Shown: positions 26,825-36,144, counted from the stretch's first letter. The stretch is 64,000 nucleotides of DNA from an uncultured Clostridium sp. (GCA_947178445.1 CAMWYJ010000007.1:1-64000); one strand, 5' to 3'. The notes: a model not told the origin generated them from the letters alone. Program-made: numbers and translations.

Positions 26825-27035
26825 TAGGTGATTGCGAAACTCCTTATTTCCAAAACCTAGTTGTGCAATATAGGCAATATCGCAAGCAGGGTATTTTGGA
26901 GCCGTTGGTACTTAGGTGCCGTATTTTGGCACCTTATGTACCATTACGAGCGACGAGTAGCGCAAGCGTACCCAGCGGTGATTTGTCTATATTGTACAAC
27001 GAACGTTCTGAAAAGCAGAGTTTCGCAATTGCCTA
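26825..27035. repeat. MITE-like repeat family 1, copy D (211 bp)
   Basis: Ends TAGGTGATTGCGAAACTC and GAGTTTCGCAATTGCCTA. It is flanked by TGATTCTTAAAA on the left and TAATTCTTAAAA on the right, 11 of 12 identical, the clearest target duplication in the window. The element interior contains a secondary palindrome GGTGCC...GGCACC. Confidence 0.88.
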
Positions 27036-27197
27036 TAATTCTTAAAAGATTGTAACATTTTATCCACTATTTGTCATTTGCTATTCATATTAATTTGCAA
27101 TTTACAGAAAATTCGGAGGTTGGCAATATTAATGACAGTGATGTAGCTTGTGTCAATATTAATTTTACTGTTCTGGGAAATTTAGGTGTAATTTGTA

Positions 27198-27226
27198 TTG
27201 CAATAAGGGTTGGAGATTATTATAAT
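27198..27226 (+). promoter_or_regulatory. rsmG promoter
   Basis: TTGCAA (27198-27203), 17-nt spacer, perfect TATAAT (27221-27226), 37 nt before the start codon. It shows that rsmG is expressed independently here, not from an mnmEG operon. The rest of 27036-27263 shows no gene. Confidence 0.75.
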
Positions 27227-27263
27227 ATTTTTAATACATTTATTCAGTTTCTAAGGAGAGAAT

Positions 27264-27986
27264 ATGAACCGACTTATTGAAAAAGCTGCTAAATTTAATA
27301 TTGAATTATCTCCGGAGCAGATTCAGCAATTTAAGACCTATTATGAAATGCTGATTGAAACAAATAAAGTAATGAATTTAACCGCAATTACAGAATTAGA
27401 TGAAGTAATCACCAAACATTTTTTAGATTCTCTGGCATTGGCAGAGGTTTATCCGGATATCTGTAATCCTGATGTGAAATTAAAGGTTATGGATTTGGGT
27501 ACCGGAGCAGGTTTTCCAGGTATTCCATTAAAAATCGTATTTCCTTATTTACAGGTTACATTAATGGATTCCTTAAATAAACGTGTGAAATTTTTAAAAT
27601 CGGTAATTGATAGATTAGAATTATGTGATATAGATGCAGTTCATGGAAGAGCGGAAGAAGCGGCAAGGAATGCAATTTATCGTGAAAGCTTTGATTTATG
27701 TGTGAGTAGAGCAGTGGCAAATCTTTCAACATTAAGTGAATATTGTCTGCCGTTTGTAAAAATGGATGGAAGCTTCATTTCTTATAAGGCAGCAGAAGTG
27801 GAGGGAGAGGTTGACGATGCTAAAAAAGCAATCAGCATTTTAGGTGGAAAATTAGATAAAGTTGTGAAAATAGTGTTGCCAGATTCAGATATTGAACGTT
27901 CCTTTGTTTTTATTGAGAAGATAGAACATACTCCAAAGACTTATCCACGGAAAGCAGGAACTGCCAGTAAGGAGCCAATTCGTTAA
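27264..27986 (+). CDS. rsmG: 16S rRNA (guanine-527-N7)-methyltransferase RsmG
   Basis: 240 residues, normal length. The SAM-binding motif is VMDLGTGAGFPGIPLKI near residue 75, followed by LMDSLNKRVKFLKSVI and VSRAVANLSTLSEYCLP, all diagnostic of RsmG (GidB). It methylates G527 in the 16S rRNA 530 loop. RBS AAGGAGAGAAT precedes ATG. In most Firmicutes parA and parB follow it; here two secreted proteins follow and parAB is on the other strand. Confidence 0.96.
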   Translation: MNRLIEKAAKFNIELSPEQIQQFKTYYEMLIETNKVMNLTAITELDEVITKHFLDSLALAEVYPDICNPDVKLKVMDLGTGAGFPGIPLKIVFPYLQVTLMDSLNKRVKFLKSVIDRLELCDIDAVHGRAEEAARNAIYRESFDLCVSRAVANLSTLSEYCLPFVKMDGSFISYKAAEVEGEVDDAKKAISILGGKLDKVVKIVLPDSDIERSFVFIEKIEHTPKTYPRKAGTASKEPIR

Positions 27987-28034
27987 ATACTTATGTAAAA
28001 AAATATATGATGGTAATTAAAGAAAGGAGACATT

Positions 28035-29834
28035 ATGAAAAACAAAAAATTCTTTAGGAGGCCACTTGCATTTATGCTCTGCCTCTCAATTTTGATAACT
28101 TCCGTAGTCGCAGATCCGATGACAGTGCGGGCGGATCCATGGTTGGATTTTGTAAACAAGTGTCAAAACAGCATGATAAGCTTTGCAAGGGCAAACACAG
28201 GACTAAGCTCCAAAGATATCATGGGGTACGCTTATCTGGTTGGAACGGATGATATCGCAGATAAATCATGGGAGTGGGGTTACGATGCTCATGATTTGTA
28301 TGCCGTTGAGCCGGGTACCCAAATTAACGGAAAGACTATCAACTCTAAATATCTGCCGCAGGATAATGACGAATATCTGAAAACGATAAAGGAAGAATAT
28401 CTTCAGGGTGACCCTGAGAAGTCAGATGCAATTTACTATAAACCAGAAGGCTTTCAGGGGACCTGTCGGGAGGGCACCAAGTTTATGGTGTTCGACTGTG
28501 ATGAAGAATGGGTAACCGTATGGGACGAAGGACTTCAGATTTGGAATGTTGAGACTGGTATAATTCACTGTTCGTATGGTGTAGATGCGTATCTGGAGAC
28601 GCATCCAGCGGGCTTTTACAAAATCAAACGAAGCGAGGTCTGGCTGGATCTGAATGTTAATCTTCCTGTCAACCATCCGTATAACTCAGAGGCGGCGATT
28701 CCAAAGGCAGGGGATGGTGTTGTGACAAAGCTGGCAAAACTCCGTCCGTTCCCGAATGAGAATGAAAAAACGGACTGGAAAAGTACTCCGGTATATGCGC
28801 TGCCAATGGGTACGGAAGTAAACGTCGTTTCCACGGAGCTGGTGCCATCTAAGACACCGGGGAGTACGAGTAAGTATTACAAGGTATCCTTCAACGGAAG
28901 CAGCGAGGTACAGAACAACGAAGTATATTATCTGGCATACCAGATCCCCGGCACCTATTATATTGACAGTCGGTACTTAAACGTTACCAAAAAGGGCGAA
29001 AAGACGCCAGAAGGCACGGCGCTGGGTGAGATTACGAATGTAACGTCCAAAGAAGAGGTGTATGCATATAAGTCAAAAAATATTGGTTCAGAGCATATTG
29101 GTATTCTTACCAAGGGCACGGAAATTGAGATGTTTCCAAAGGAATCGGATGCAAATTGGACGACAGTATATTTCAGCGGACAAAAGTGTTATGTGCAGAC
29201 AAAGTATATAAAGAAGGGGAAGTATAAGGTAACGGATATTTCCGAGTTATGTATTGCAGATGTCGTGAAGGACCAGTATGTCGTAGGTTGGAATCCCGGT
29301 AAAAATAACGTGGACTTTTATGTAGAGCTTGCCTATAAACCAAGTGGGAAGAAAAAGAAGAAGGTGCTGTGGAAGAGCAGCCATTATACGGATACTAAGC
29401 TTACGATTGCCAGAAAGTATATGAGTAATAGTAGAAATATATGTGTTACTGTGCAGGCGAATACTAAAAACGGTGACAAGGGGGAATCTTTCGAGCTGCC
29501 GATTTTTTCTACTCGGGCGCCAATGAGTACATCGCGCATGAAGAAGTATTGTATAAAGGTTGGGAAGAATAAAATTAAGTTTGTTTATGGCTGGAACGTA
29601 TCGGTTCAATATTCAACCAAAAAGAATTTTAAGAAAGCGAAGCTTGTAGAAAAGAAGGTGAAGAAAAAAGGTCATATCACATATAAGCAGATAAAGGAGA
29701 TTAAAAAGCTGAAACCAAATAAGACCTATTATATTCGCTATCGCACAAAGGAGAAGGTGTACACGGCTGCAGGAGAGAAATGGATCAGTGGATTGTGGTC
29801 GAAGCCAATAAAGATAAAGACCAAAAAGAAATAA
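28035..29834 (+). CDS. Large secreted protein, probable SH3-like and FN3-like modules
   Basis: 599 residues. Signal peptide 1-35 (LCLSILITSVVA, cleavage near VRA-D). The first 200 residues are acidic and Trp/Tyr-rich without a recognised domain; residues about 240-300 and 340-400 look like bacterial SH3-type wall-binding segments (TPVYALPMGTEVNVVS, VYAYKSKNIGSEHIGILTKG). The last 110 residues are very Lys-rich and FN3-like, ending GLWSKPIKIKTKKK, a C-terminal pattern common in secreted Lachnospiraceae proteins. RBS GAAAGGAG. Its codon use looks richer in GC-ending codons than the neighbouring housekeeping genes, so acquisition is possible. Function unknown. Confidence 0.7.
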   Translation: MKNKKFFRRPLAFMLCLSILITSVVADPMTVRADPWLDFVNKCQNSMISFARANTGLSSKDIMGYAYLVGTDDIADKSWEWGYDAHDLYAVEPGTQINGKTINSKYLPQDNDEYLKTIKEEYLQGDPEKSDAIYYKPEGFQGTCREGTKFMVFDCDEEWVTVWDEGLQIWNVETGIIHCSYGVDAYLETHPAGFYKIKRSEVWLDLNVNLPVNHPYNSEAAIPKAGDGVVTKLAKLRPFPNENEKTDWKSTPVYALPMGTEVNVVSTELVPSKTPGSTSKYYKVSFNGSSEVQNNEVYYLAYQIPGTYYIDSRYLNVTKKGEKTPEGTALGEITNVTSKEEVYAYKSKNIGSEHIGILTKGTEIEMFPKESDANWTTVYFSGQKCYVQTKYIKKGKYKVTDISELCIADVVKDQYVVGWNPGKNNVDFYVELAYKPSGKKKKKVLWKSSHYTDTKLTIARKYMSNSRNICVTVQANTKNGDKGESFELPIFSTRAPMSTSRMKKYCIKVGKNKIKFVYGWNVSVQYSTKKNFKKAKLVEKKVKKKGHITYKQIKEIKKLKPNKTYYIRYRTKEKVYTAAGEKWISGLWSKPIKIKTKKK

Positions 29835-29974
29835 TAAGATAAAAATATTGCTACTACTTATAAAATTTGATAAAATAAACTATATTAATTAGTAAAAAAT
29901 GTATGGGTGGCAAAAAGGATGAAGATAAAGAATTTTCTAGATACATTTTTTACGGAGAAGGAGGAGTTTTAAAG

Positions 29975-31699
29975 ATGAAGAAATGTAGCAAAGTGATGAA
30001 ACGGTGCCTTGCCACACTGCTAACGGCAGTTATGGTGGTATCCGTGTTACCTGCAAATCTTGTATATGCTGTGAGTTATAATGAATTAGACCCGTTGGGT
30101 GAAGTGGATTATTATGGAGATGAGGATTGGAATAAGCCAGAGGACGATGATTATGGTAGGACACCAATACTTGATTCTTATTACAATCAGATGTGTGCAA
30201 TGGCAGGTTCACGTGTATATTATACAAGAACTGATGAGGGATATGTAATTGATATTTATGACGATATTTATGGCGATGCGAACGGAGAAGGATTTACGAT
30301 AGAAAACGTCAACTCACACGAGAGTATTAAGGTAGAGTCAAGTGGTAAGGGCGGACGTTTTCTATTAAAGGACGGCAAGCTTTATCTGTTAGCCGGAAAT
30401 GGTTTGGCAAAGGAAATGAATTTTCAATATAAGGATTTAATCCACAATATTCAAGTGGTAGATGGTGATAAAAATCCTGAGGTAACAGAATTGACAACCG
30501 GTGGCTATGCAATTGTAGTTCCGGAAGGCACAAGCATTTTGTTAGACGGTGAGAAAAAGGAAAGCGGTACTTATTATATTCCTAAAGAAGGTAAAAATGA
30601 TGAAAAGCAGGCAGCAAAGGACGATGTGAATAAGAACGCTGAAGCAGCAAAGCAGGAGATTGACAAAATCCCTAATTTAAGCGATGCGGAAAAAACGGAT
30701 GCAAAGAAAGAAATCACCGATGCAGCGAATAATGCTGGTACTAAGATTGATGCGGCAACAACAAAAGAAGAAGTAAATGATGCTGTTTCTGATGCAAAAA
30801 AGACGATAGATAATTCTGTCTCCAAGGCAGAGCAGCTCTCAAAGGATAATGCGGCGAAAGAGGAAGAGCAGAACAAGAAGAAAGCAGAATCTTTTATTAA
30901 GGATAATTTAACGGATGCGGATGGCAAGATTATTACTACTGTAACAGAGAAGAATATTATCAATATTCTGAATATAAAGGAAAAATGGGACTCCTTAAGT
31001 CAGGATGTAAAGAATATGATTAACCAGCTTTTGAAGGAGGCAGGTGCCAAATCTTTTGATACATTATATAGTGCAGCGGTAACTCAGAGCCAGAAACTTG
31101 ACAAGAATTTAAATGATAATTTTGACACTGGTACACTTGTGGCGACAGCAAAGTCCAGTAAAACCTCCACTAAGCTTACGTGGAAGAAGGTAGCAGGAGC
31201 AGATGGGTATTTTGTATATACGAATGTATGCAACACCAATGAGAAGAAAAATAAGTTAAAAAAAGTAAAGACGATTACCTCTGGCTCAAAGACAAGCTAC
31301 AAGAAGACCAAGCTTAAGAAAAACAAATGGTACAAATATCGTATCGTGGCATACAAAATTGTAAATGGCAAGAAAATGGCAATTGGACAGAGTCTGGTAC
31401 TGCATGCTTATACAGGAACTAAGACGAGCAAGATTGCCAATCCATCCAAGGTAACGGTTAAGAAAAAGACCATTAAGATTAAGTTGGGCAAGACTGCAAA
31501 GATGAACGCCAAGATGGTTATGCCGAAGGGTAAAAAATATAAGAAGCATACAGACAAGATTCGCTATATTGTATCAGATCCAAGTATCGTTACAGTGAAT
31601 AAAAAGGGAAAAATCAAGGCAAAGAAAAAAGGAACCTGTACCGTATATGCATGTACACAGAACGGAGTTTACAAGACAGTTAAGGTGAAGGTTAAATAA
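29975..31699 (+). CDS. Secreted surface protein with DUF1542-like helix, FN3-like and BIG_2-like modules
   Basis: 574 residues from the ATG at 29975 (GAAGGAGGAG 9 nt upstream); an ATG at 29903 was rejected. Signal peptide to about residue 32 (ANLVYA-V). Residues about 215-300 form an Ala/Lys/Asp-rich three-helix module with LSDAEKTDAKKEITDAANNA and ATTKEEVNDAVSDAKKTID, like the DUF1542/albumin-binding-type repeats of Gram-positive surface proteins. Then come an FN3-like segment (TKLTWKKVAGADGYFVYTN) and a C-terminal Ig-like domain (YIVSDPSIVTVNKKGKIKAK). No LPxTG motif. Paired with the preceding secreted protein; a strong terminator follows. Confidence 0.75.
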   Translation: MKKCSKVMKRCLATLLTAVMVVSVLPANLVYAVSYNELDPLGEVDYYGDEDWNKPEDDDYGRTPILDSYYNQMCAMAGSRVYYTRTDEGYVIDIYDDIYGDANGEGFTIENVNSHESIKVESSGKGGRFLLKDGKLYLLAGNGLAKEMNFQYKDLIHNIQVVDGDKNPEVTELTTGGYAIVVPEGTSILLDGEKKESGTYYIPKEGKNDEKQAAKDDVNKNAEAAKQEIDKIPNLSDAEKTDAKKEITDAANNAGTKIDAATTKEEVNDAVSDAKKTIDNSVSKAEQLSKDNAAKEEEQNKKKAESFIKDNLTDADGKIITTVTEKNIINILNIKEKWDSLSQDVKNMINQLLKEAGAKSFDTLYSAAVTQSQKLDKNLNDNFDTGTLVATAKSSKTSTKLTWKKVAGADGYFVYTNVCNTNEKKNKLKKVKTITSGSKTSYKKTKLKKNKWYKYRIVAYKIVNGKKMAIGQSLVLHAYTGTKTSKIANPSKVTVKKKTIKIKLGKTAKMNAKMVMPKGKKYKKHTDKIRYIVSDPSIVTVNKKGKIKAKKKGTCTVYACTQNGVYKTVKVKVK

Positions 31700-31744
31700 A
31701 GTAATTTAATAAAAAATTATAATTTAAAAAATATATTGTTATAT

Positions 31745-31778
31745 AAAAAAAGAATCCATTTTATGGATTCTTTTTTTA
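31745..31778. terminator. Bidirectional intrinsic terminator
   Basis: AAAAAAAGAATCCA-TTTTA-TGGATTCTTTTTTT, a perfect stem with U tracts in both directions, shared by the surface-protein gene (+) and the exonuclease gene (-), whose stop codon it overlaps. Confidence 0.9.
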
Positions 31779-32735
31779 TACGGCTTTTTTTTGATGTCGT
31801 TTTTCTCTGCGTCTGATTCGTAATTCATCTTGCCGGTTACGGATTCGTTCGTATTCTTTTTTTGTTATTTTTTCAATTGTTTTTATTACAAATATATTAC
31901 CTTCTTTGGTTGTTTTAAATTTTATTTTTCCACACATCAGTCCATGGCTCCAACACCTTCCCACACAGAGTTGAGTTGTTGGATTGCTAACAAACCATTT
32001 TATTTTCTTTGACAGCTTACGGTTACATTTGTGACATCTCATATCAGTAACATTTTTATCCTTCAAAGCTTCTTTTTTGTCTTGGAAGGTCCGGGTTATG
32101 TATTGTGTATAGTTAATGTGTTCAGATAAAATTTCTTCTTCCGGGCAGGTAGGATAGTGAAAGTAATCAAAGCTATACATGTCTGAAAAATGTTTACGGT
32201 TCATCTTTTGAAAGACTCTCGCTGTATAGTAGGCATCATTTTTGGCGCAGTGAAAAGGTTCGTTAATTTCAATATTGAGTTCTCTTACAGCTTTTTCAAG
32301 ACTCAATACCTGTTCTCTGTCCTTATAGTGATTGTAAGCATATATTTCCTGAAGATCGTAAAAACGAAGAGGAAAATCAAAACTCTTTAAATGGTGAAAT
32401 TCCATGTTTTGTTGCAGATATGTTAAATCTAACGGTCCCCAGGTACAGAAGACATAATCTTCACCACACCAGTCTTTAAATTCCCGGAATACTACATCAA
32501 ATGGTCTTCCTTTCCGAAGGAGTGTTTCATCGTAATTTAACAACTCCCTGATTTTTGGATGAAGCCGTCGGTAAATTCTCGGTTTGATAATACTTCCGTA
32601 CTCGTCAACAATATTAAATTTGTCATCTAACTTAGCAGCACCTATTTCAATAATCTCAAAGAGTAGATTTTCATTTTGCTTCATTTGTCTAGATGAGACT
32701 TGATTCCATTCCAAATCTAATACAATATAGTTCAT
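31776..32735 (-). CDS. DEDDh 3'-5' exonuclease with C-terminal Cys-rich module
   Basis: 319 residues. Exonuclease motifs: YIVLDLEWNQ (first D and E, residues 3-12), EIIEIGAAKLD, CTWGPLDLTYLQQN (second D, near 97) and FHCAKNDAYYTARVF (H and D, near 165), so all four catalytic acids and the His are present. It resembles KapD/ERI-1-like exonucleases, which trim RNA or DNA 3' ends. After residue 235 it has a zinc-ribbon-like set: CHKC, then CVGRC-WSHGLMC, and a highly basic tail, which would favour nucleic-acid binding. It shares the terminator at 31745-31778 and lies 14 nt after the coiled-coil protein gene. Confidence 0.85.
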   Translation of the reverse strand: MNYIVLDLEWNQVSSRQMKQNENLLFEIIEIGAAKLDDKFNIVDEYGSIIKPRIYRRLHPKIRELLNYDETLLRKGRPFDVVFREFKDWCGEDYVFCTWGPLDLTYLQQNMEFHHLKSFDFPLRFYDLQEIYAYNHYKDREQVLSLEKAVRELNIEINEPFHCAKNDAYYTARVFQKMNRKHFSDMYSFDYFHYPTCPEEEILSEHINYTQYITRTFQDKKEALKDKNVTDMRCHKCNRKLSKKIKWFVSNPTTQLCVGRCWSHGLMCGKIKFKTTKEGNIFVIKTIEKITKKEYERIRNRQDELRIRRREKRHQKKAV

Positions 32736-32749
32736 ATAAATCCTTCTAA

Positions 32750-33322
32750 TTAATTTGCACGCATTCTTCGTACATTATCTTGGTTATCACTGTAGTAATT
32801 ATCCAATGTTTTATTGATTTCCTCTAAAACTTCTAATGTTTCTTTGGAAGCATTATTTGTGCTTCCGTTTAATTGAACGAGCAGTTTGGTAATCCGGTCA
32901 GATCCACTAAGTGTTTTGGTATTGTTTTCCTGCGCTTTTTTAATAAGGATTTTAGTGCAAAGCTTCTGCTGTTCAATTAGTTTCTCATTTAATCTTTGGT
33001 TTTCGTCTTTTAATTGTCCAATCTGTTCTAGCAGATCATTATGTTGTTTTATATTGGTGGTCTCTTCACGCTTAGCAACAGAGTAGATTCCTTTTTCTAC
33101 TTTTACCAATTCGGTTTGTTTATCAATGGATACTTCAAAAATATCATCAATTTTTTTCAAAATTCCATCCACCAGGAAATATGTATTAGCAAGTGCAATT
33201 AATCCAAAAACAATAATTAATTCGATGGAATCGGACATGTTAAACACTAAGTAAAGTGTAACTAAGAGAGAGGCGATAAAGCCAACTGCACTAAATGTAA
33301 GATTAGATTTTTTAATTTTCAT
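32750..33322 (-). CDS. Membrane-anchored coiled-coil protein of unknown function
   Basis: 190 residues from the ATG at 33322 (TAGGAGGTTATCAATC upstream). A longer ORF start at 33397 overlaps tRNA-Arg and was rejected. Two hydrophobic segments (about residues 10-28 and 35-55) form a membrane hairpin; residues 60-135 form a coiled coil (QHNDLLEQIGQLKDENQRLNEK region). The C-terminal 50 residues are polar. No family recognised. It is close to the exonuclease gene downstream (14 nt), so the two may be co-transcribed. Confidence 0.7.
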   Translation of the reverse strand: MKIKKSNLTFSAVGFIASLLVTLYLVFNMSDSIELIIVFGLIALANTYFLVDGILKKIDDIFEVSIDKQTELVKVEKGIYSVAKREETTNIKQHNDLLEQIGQLKDENQRLNEKLIEQQKLCTKILIKKAQENNTKTLSGSDRITKLLVQLNGSTNNASKETLEVLEEINKTLDNYYSDNQDNVRRMRAN

Positions 33323-33392
33323 GATTGATAACCTCCTATATATGAATCCTAAAATGTTTTCCAGAAAAGCTGGTATTTCTTTCGTATGAGAG

Positions 33393-33464
33393 TGCACCCG
33401 GCGGGAATCGAACCCACAATTATTCTTTAGGAGAGAATTGTTATATCCGTTTAACTACGGGTAC
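33393..33464 (-). tRNA. tRNA-Arg(CCU)
   Basis: 72 nt on the minus strand. The acceptor stem is GTACCCG/CGGGTGC with discriminator A, the anticodon loop is CTCCTAA (anticodon CCU, codon AGG), and the T loop contains GGTTCGATTCC. CCA is not encoded. It lies only 4 nt after the DUF3881 gene's stop codon. Confidence 0.93.
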
Positions 33465-33468
33465 ATAT

Positions 33469-34353
33469 TTATACAAATTCTACCTGACCTTGTAACCAGA
33501 TGATTCCCTTAAATCGTCTTCCAATCTTTGGTTCTCCCTGAAGGTCAATGGAATTGATAACCAAGTCTAACGCAACATCATTACATAGTATAGTTAGATT
33601 ATACACCAATTCGCCCGAGATTTCATTAGTAATTTTATCTATATTTTTAATGATTCCTAAAATAGAATATTGTTCATTGTCAATTCCGTATGGTATGAAG
33701 TAAGTTTCAACTACAGTGAGGATATCTTCTTCTTTAATCCGTTTCGTTACAAGAGAGTAGGTATCCATATCATCTAAAGTTAAATCTTCTAATGCATCCA
33801 TATCTCCATTTTTTGCTTTTGCAATCAAATTGCGGCGGTCTTTGTTGCTAATAGGTTGTTTGTCATATGGATTTACAATATGGTCTAAATGTACACCATA
33901 TAGAATTTTTCCATCGATAGAGAGGGCACCCAACCTTACCTTTGTCGGTAGTTTGTAAAAATCATTTGACCAAGTACTTTTTACATAATCTACCACATTT
34001 TTTAAAGCATATATTAATGTTATGCCTAAATCGTAGTCATCTGAAATACCAGAATAGGATTCTTTATCATGATGAGCTTCGATTTGAATATCGGGATAAA
34101 CGGTAGTATGAAGACCTTGACAATAGGGAAAAGCATGGTCTAAGGTAAATACTTCATCCAGGTTCATTTCACCGATGATAGAAATACCGAAGTTATTTCC
34201 AAAAAGGCGGTCAATTTGTACCAGGTTTGTTTCTGCACCAATGCTGATTTCCTTTCTACTGGAAAAATCATGTAATGCAGCGTTTATTAATTTATTTTGA
34301 TCGCATTTTGTACGAATTTTACTAAAACCAATAGCTCTTAAGTAGCGATGCAT
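33469..34353 (-). CDS. DUF3881 family protein
   Basis: 294 residues, beginning MHRYLRAIGFSKIRTK, a start I associate with DUF3881 proteins, which are nearly confined to Lachnospiraceae and relatives. It has no signal peptide or membrane segment and no catalytic motif I recognise; a cytosolic role is likely. Start is preceded by GGAGAACAGTT. It lies between tRNA-Arg and the DUF4446 gene in a leftward run that also includes parB and parA. Confidence 0.75.
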   Translation of the reverse strand: MHRYLRAIGFSKIRTKCDQNKLINAALHDFSSRKEISIGAETNLVQIDRLFGNNFGISIIGEMNLDEVFTLDHAFPYCQGLHTTVYPDIQIEAHHDKESYSGISDDYDLGITLIYALKNVVDYVKSTWSNDFYKLPTKVRLGALSIDGKILYGVHLDHIVNPYDKQPISNKDRRNLIAKAKNGDMDALEDLTLDDMDTYSLVTKRIKEEDILTVVETYFIPYGIDNEQYSILGIIKNIDKITNEISGELVYNLTILCNDVALDLVINSIDLQGEPKIGRRFKGIIWLQGQVEFV

Positions 34354-34413
34354 AACTGTTCTCCATTCTGCTAAAATGTAATAGTAATAATGTAGATATA
34401 TTAATTGGAAAAT

Positions 34414-34971
34414 CTAAAAACCAATTTCAGGTTTACGTTCTTCACGAATTCTTGCGGCATCAACAGCACCATCTTTACCGATTGCAACGTTTAGAGCAAG
34501 ACGTTCTTCTTCTGATAAAATATAATAAGATTCTTCGTTTGTTATCTCTTTGCAATATGTGAAGCAGCCTTCCCGGCTATGCATGGAGGTAAGAATAATT
34601 CCATCATGGTTCTCTGTGAGTAATGCAAGTGAAAAGCTGAGCTTTCCGGATGTTTCCTTAAAAGCATCATATTTTACCAGACCAATTTTACAAAAGGTAG
34701 TTAAAAATTTATCATTAATTGTATTGATATCTTTATTTTGTTCCTTTTCATTTTTAACAATTTGACGTATCTCAGAAAATCGTTTTGCCATAATTTCTTC
34801 TAAGCTGGCAGCATCGTTTCCTGTTGTAAAACGTGAGATTCGTTTATTTAATTTGTTACATTTTGATAAAATTACAAATATCCATATAAACTGCAATACC
34901 ACAATGATAATCAAAGCGATAACAACAATATCTGTACTGATTCCAATCGAGTCAAATATATCTATTTTCAT
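34414..34971 (-). CDS. DUF4446 family membrane protein
   Basis: 185 residues. One N-terminal transmembrane segment (residues about 14-36), a short coiled coil, then a small domain with KIGLVKYDAFKETSGKLSFSLALL near residue 95 and GIILTSMHSREGCFTYCKEI near 125, which are the hallmarks of DUF4446. In many Clostridia this gene is next to parAB, as it is here, hinting at a link with chromosome segregation or sporulation; that link is inference. Confidence 0.85.
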   Translation of the reverse strand: MKIDIFDSIGISTDIVVIALIIIVVLQFIWIFVILSKCNKLNKRISRFTTGNDAASLEEIMAKRFSEIRQIVKNEKEQNKDINTINDKFLTTFCKIGLVKYDAFKETSGKLSFSLALLTENHDGIILTSMHSREGCFTYCKEITNEESYYILSEEERLALNVAIGKDGAVDAARIREERKPEIGF

Positions 34972-35149
34972 AGTATTACCTCATTCTCTTATCTTTATCT
35001 TGGAAACCTTTTTCAAAATATTCTGTCTAATAAGTATCGTTTTATAAATACAATTTTTGATATATTATGAGATATTCAAAAGCAAGAAGCAGTAAAAAGA
35101 TTCCCGTGTTAAATTGTACTTTTTTGTAAATACATTAATCTATTTGGAT

Positions 35150-36079
35150 TTAGTAAATCATTTCTACAAGTCTGTCTAATTCATCCTGTGAAAAATATTC
35201 AATTTCAATTTTACCTTTACCCTTACCTTTCACTTTGATGGTAGTTTTTGAACCTAATTTGTATTTGAGTTTTTCTTCTATATCATTGTAAAGGTATGTT
35301 AAATCTTCTTCTGATTCTGAAACATTCTTTTTTGGATTGTTTTGTTCATTTACAATCTTTTTAACAAGTTTTTCTGTTTCACGGACGGATAGTCTTTGAT
35401 CAAAAACATTGCAGGCTGTTTCGTATTGTAATTCATTGTCTTCAATAGCAAGTAGTGCTCTCGCATGACCGTTGCTTAATTTTTCATCAATAACCATTTC
35501 CTGAACTTGTTCGCAGAGTTTTAAAAGGCGCATAATATTTGTGATAGCACTACGACTTTTTGATACTCGCTCTGCAACATCATCCTGTTTTAAGTGAAAT
35601 TCTTCAATTAATTTCTTGTACGCTTGTGCTTCCTCAATTGGATTTAAATTTTCACGCTGTATATTTTCAATTAAGCCAATCTCCAATACCTGTTGGTCTG
35701 TGTACTCTTTAATGACAACTGGTACTTCTGTTAAACCAGCTTTCATTGCAGCACGCCAACGTCGTTCTCCGGATACGAGCAAGTAGTAATTGTCTCTTTT
35801 TGTTACTACCAGAGGTTCTATCACACCATGCTGTGCAATAGAGTCTGCTAATTCCTGGAGAGCATCTTCATTAAATTGTTTTCTTGGCTGTTCTTTATTA
35901 ATCTCAATATCTTTAATTTTAAGTGTGATTTCAGTGGGTACTTCTTTTACAACTTCCTTGATTACTTCTTTTGTTATTGTTTCTGTATTTTTAGAGGAAG
36001 TTTTTTTCTTTCGGTTATCGGTGGTATCTACATTGAGTAGAGTATCTAGCCCGTTACCGAGTCCTCTTTTTCCTGCCAT
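35150..36079 (-). CDS. parB: Chromosome-partitioning protein ParB (Spo0J)
   Basis: 309 residues from the ATG at 36079 (AGGGGGC upstream). The longer reading from 36145 begins MFHVKH, the well-known artefact of translating the parS site, and was rejected. The N-terminus is MAGKRGLGNGLDTLL; the CTPase/ParB box region has GVIEPLVVTKRDNYYLLVSGERRWRAA; the HTH contains QDDVAERVSKSRSAITNIMRLL. It spreads from parS as a CTP-dependent clamp and loads SMC at the origin. parS site 1 lies in the gap to parA. Confidence 0.96.
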   Translation of the reverse strand: MAGKRGLGNGLDTLLNVDTTDNRKKKTSSKNTETITKEVIKEVVKEVPTEITLKIKDIEINKEQPRKQFNEDALQELADSIAQHGVIEPLVVTKRDNYYLLVSGERRWRAAMKAGLTEVPVVIKEYTDQQVLEIGLIENIQRENLNPIEEAQAYKKLIEEFHLKQDDVAERVSKSRSAITNIMRLLKLCEQVQEMVIDEKLSNGHARALLAIEDNELQYETACNVFDQRLSVRETEKLVKKIVNEQNNPKKNVSESEEDLTYLYNDIEEKLKYKLGSKTTIKVKGKGKGKIEIEYFSQDELDRLVEMIY

Positions 36080-36128
36080 GTATCTATGCCCCCTATCGTA
36101 ATTGGTAAATAAATATAATTTCTGGAAA

Positions 36129-36144
36129 TGTTTCACGTGAAACA
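36129..36144. promoter_or_regulatory. parS site 1
   Basis: The perfect 16-bp palindrome TGTTTCACGTGAAACA, identical to the B. subtilis parS consensus, lies between parA and parB. Confidence 0.97.

Noticed and set aside
27071-27280. 69-codon reading frame before rsmG
   Set aside because: It has no RBS, overlaps the rsmG start, and contains the rsmG promoter; composition is that of noncoding AT-rich DNA.
33323-33397. N-terminal extension of the coiled-coil membrane protein
   Set aside because: It would overlap tRNA-Arg; AGGAGG lies before the internal ATG at 33322.
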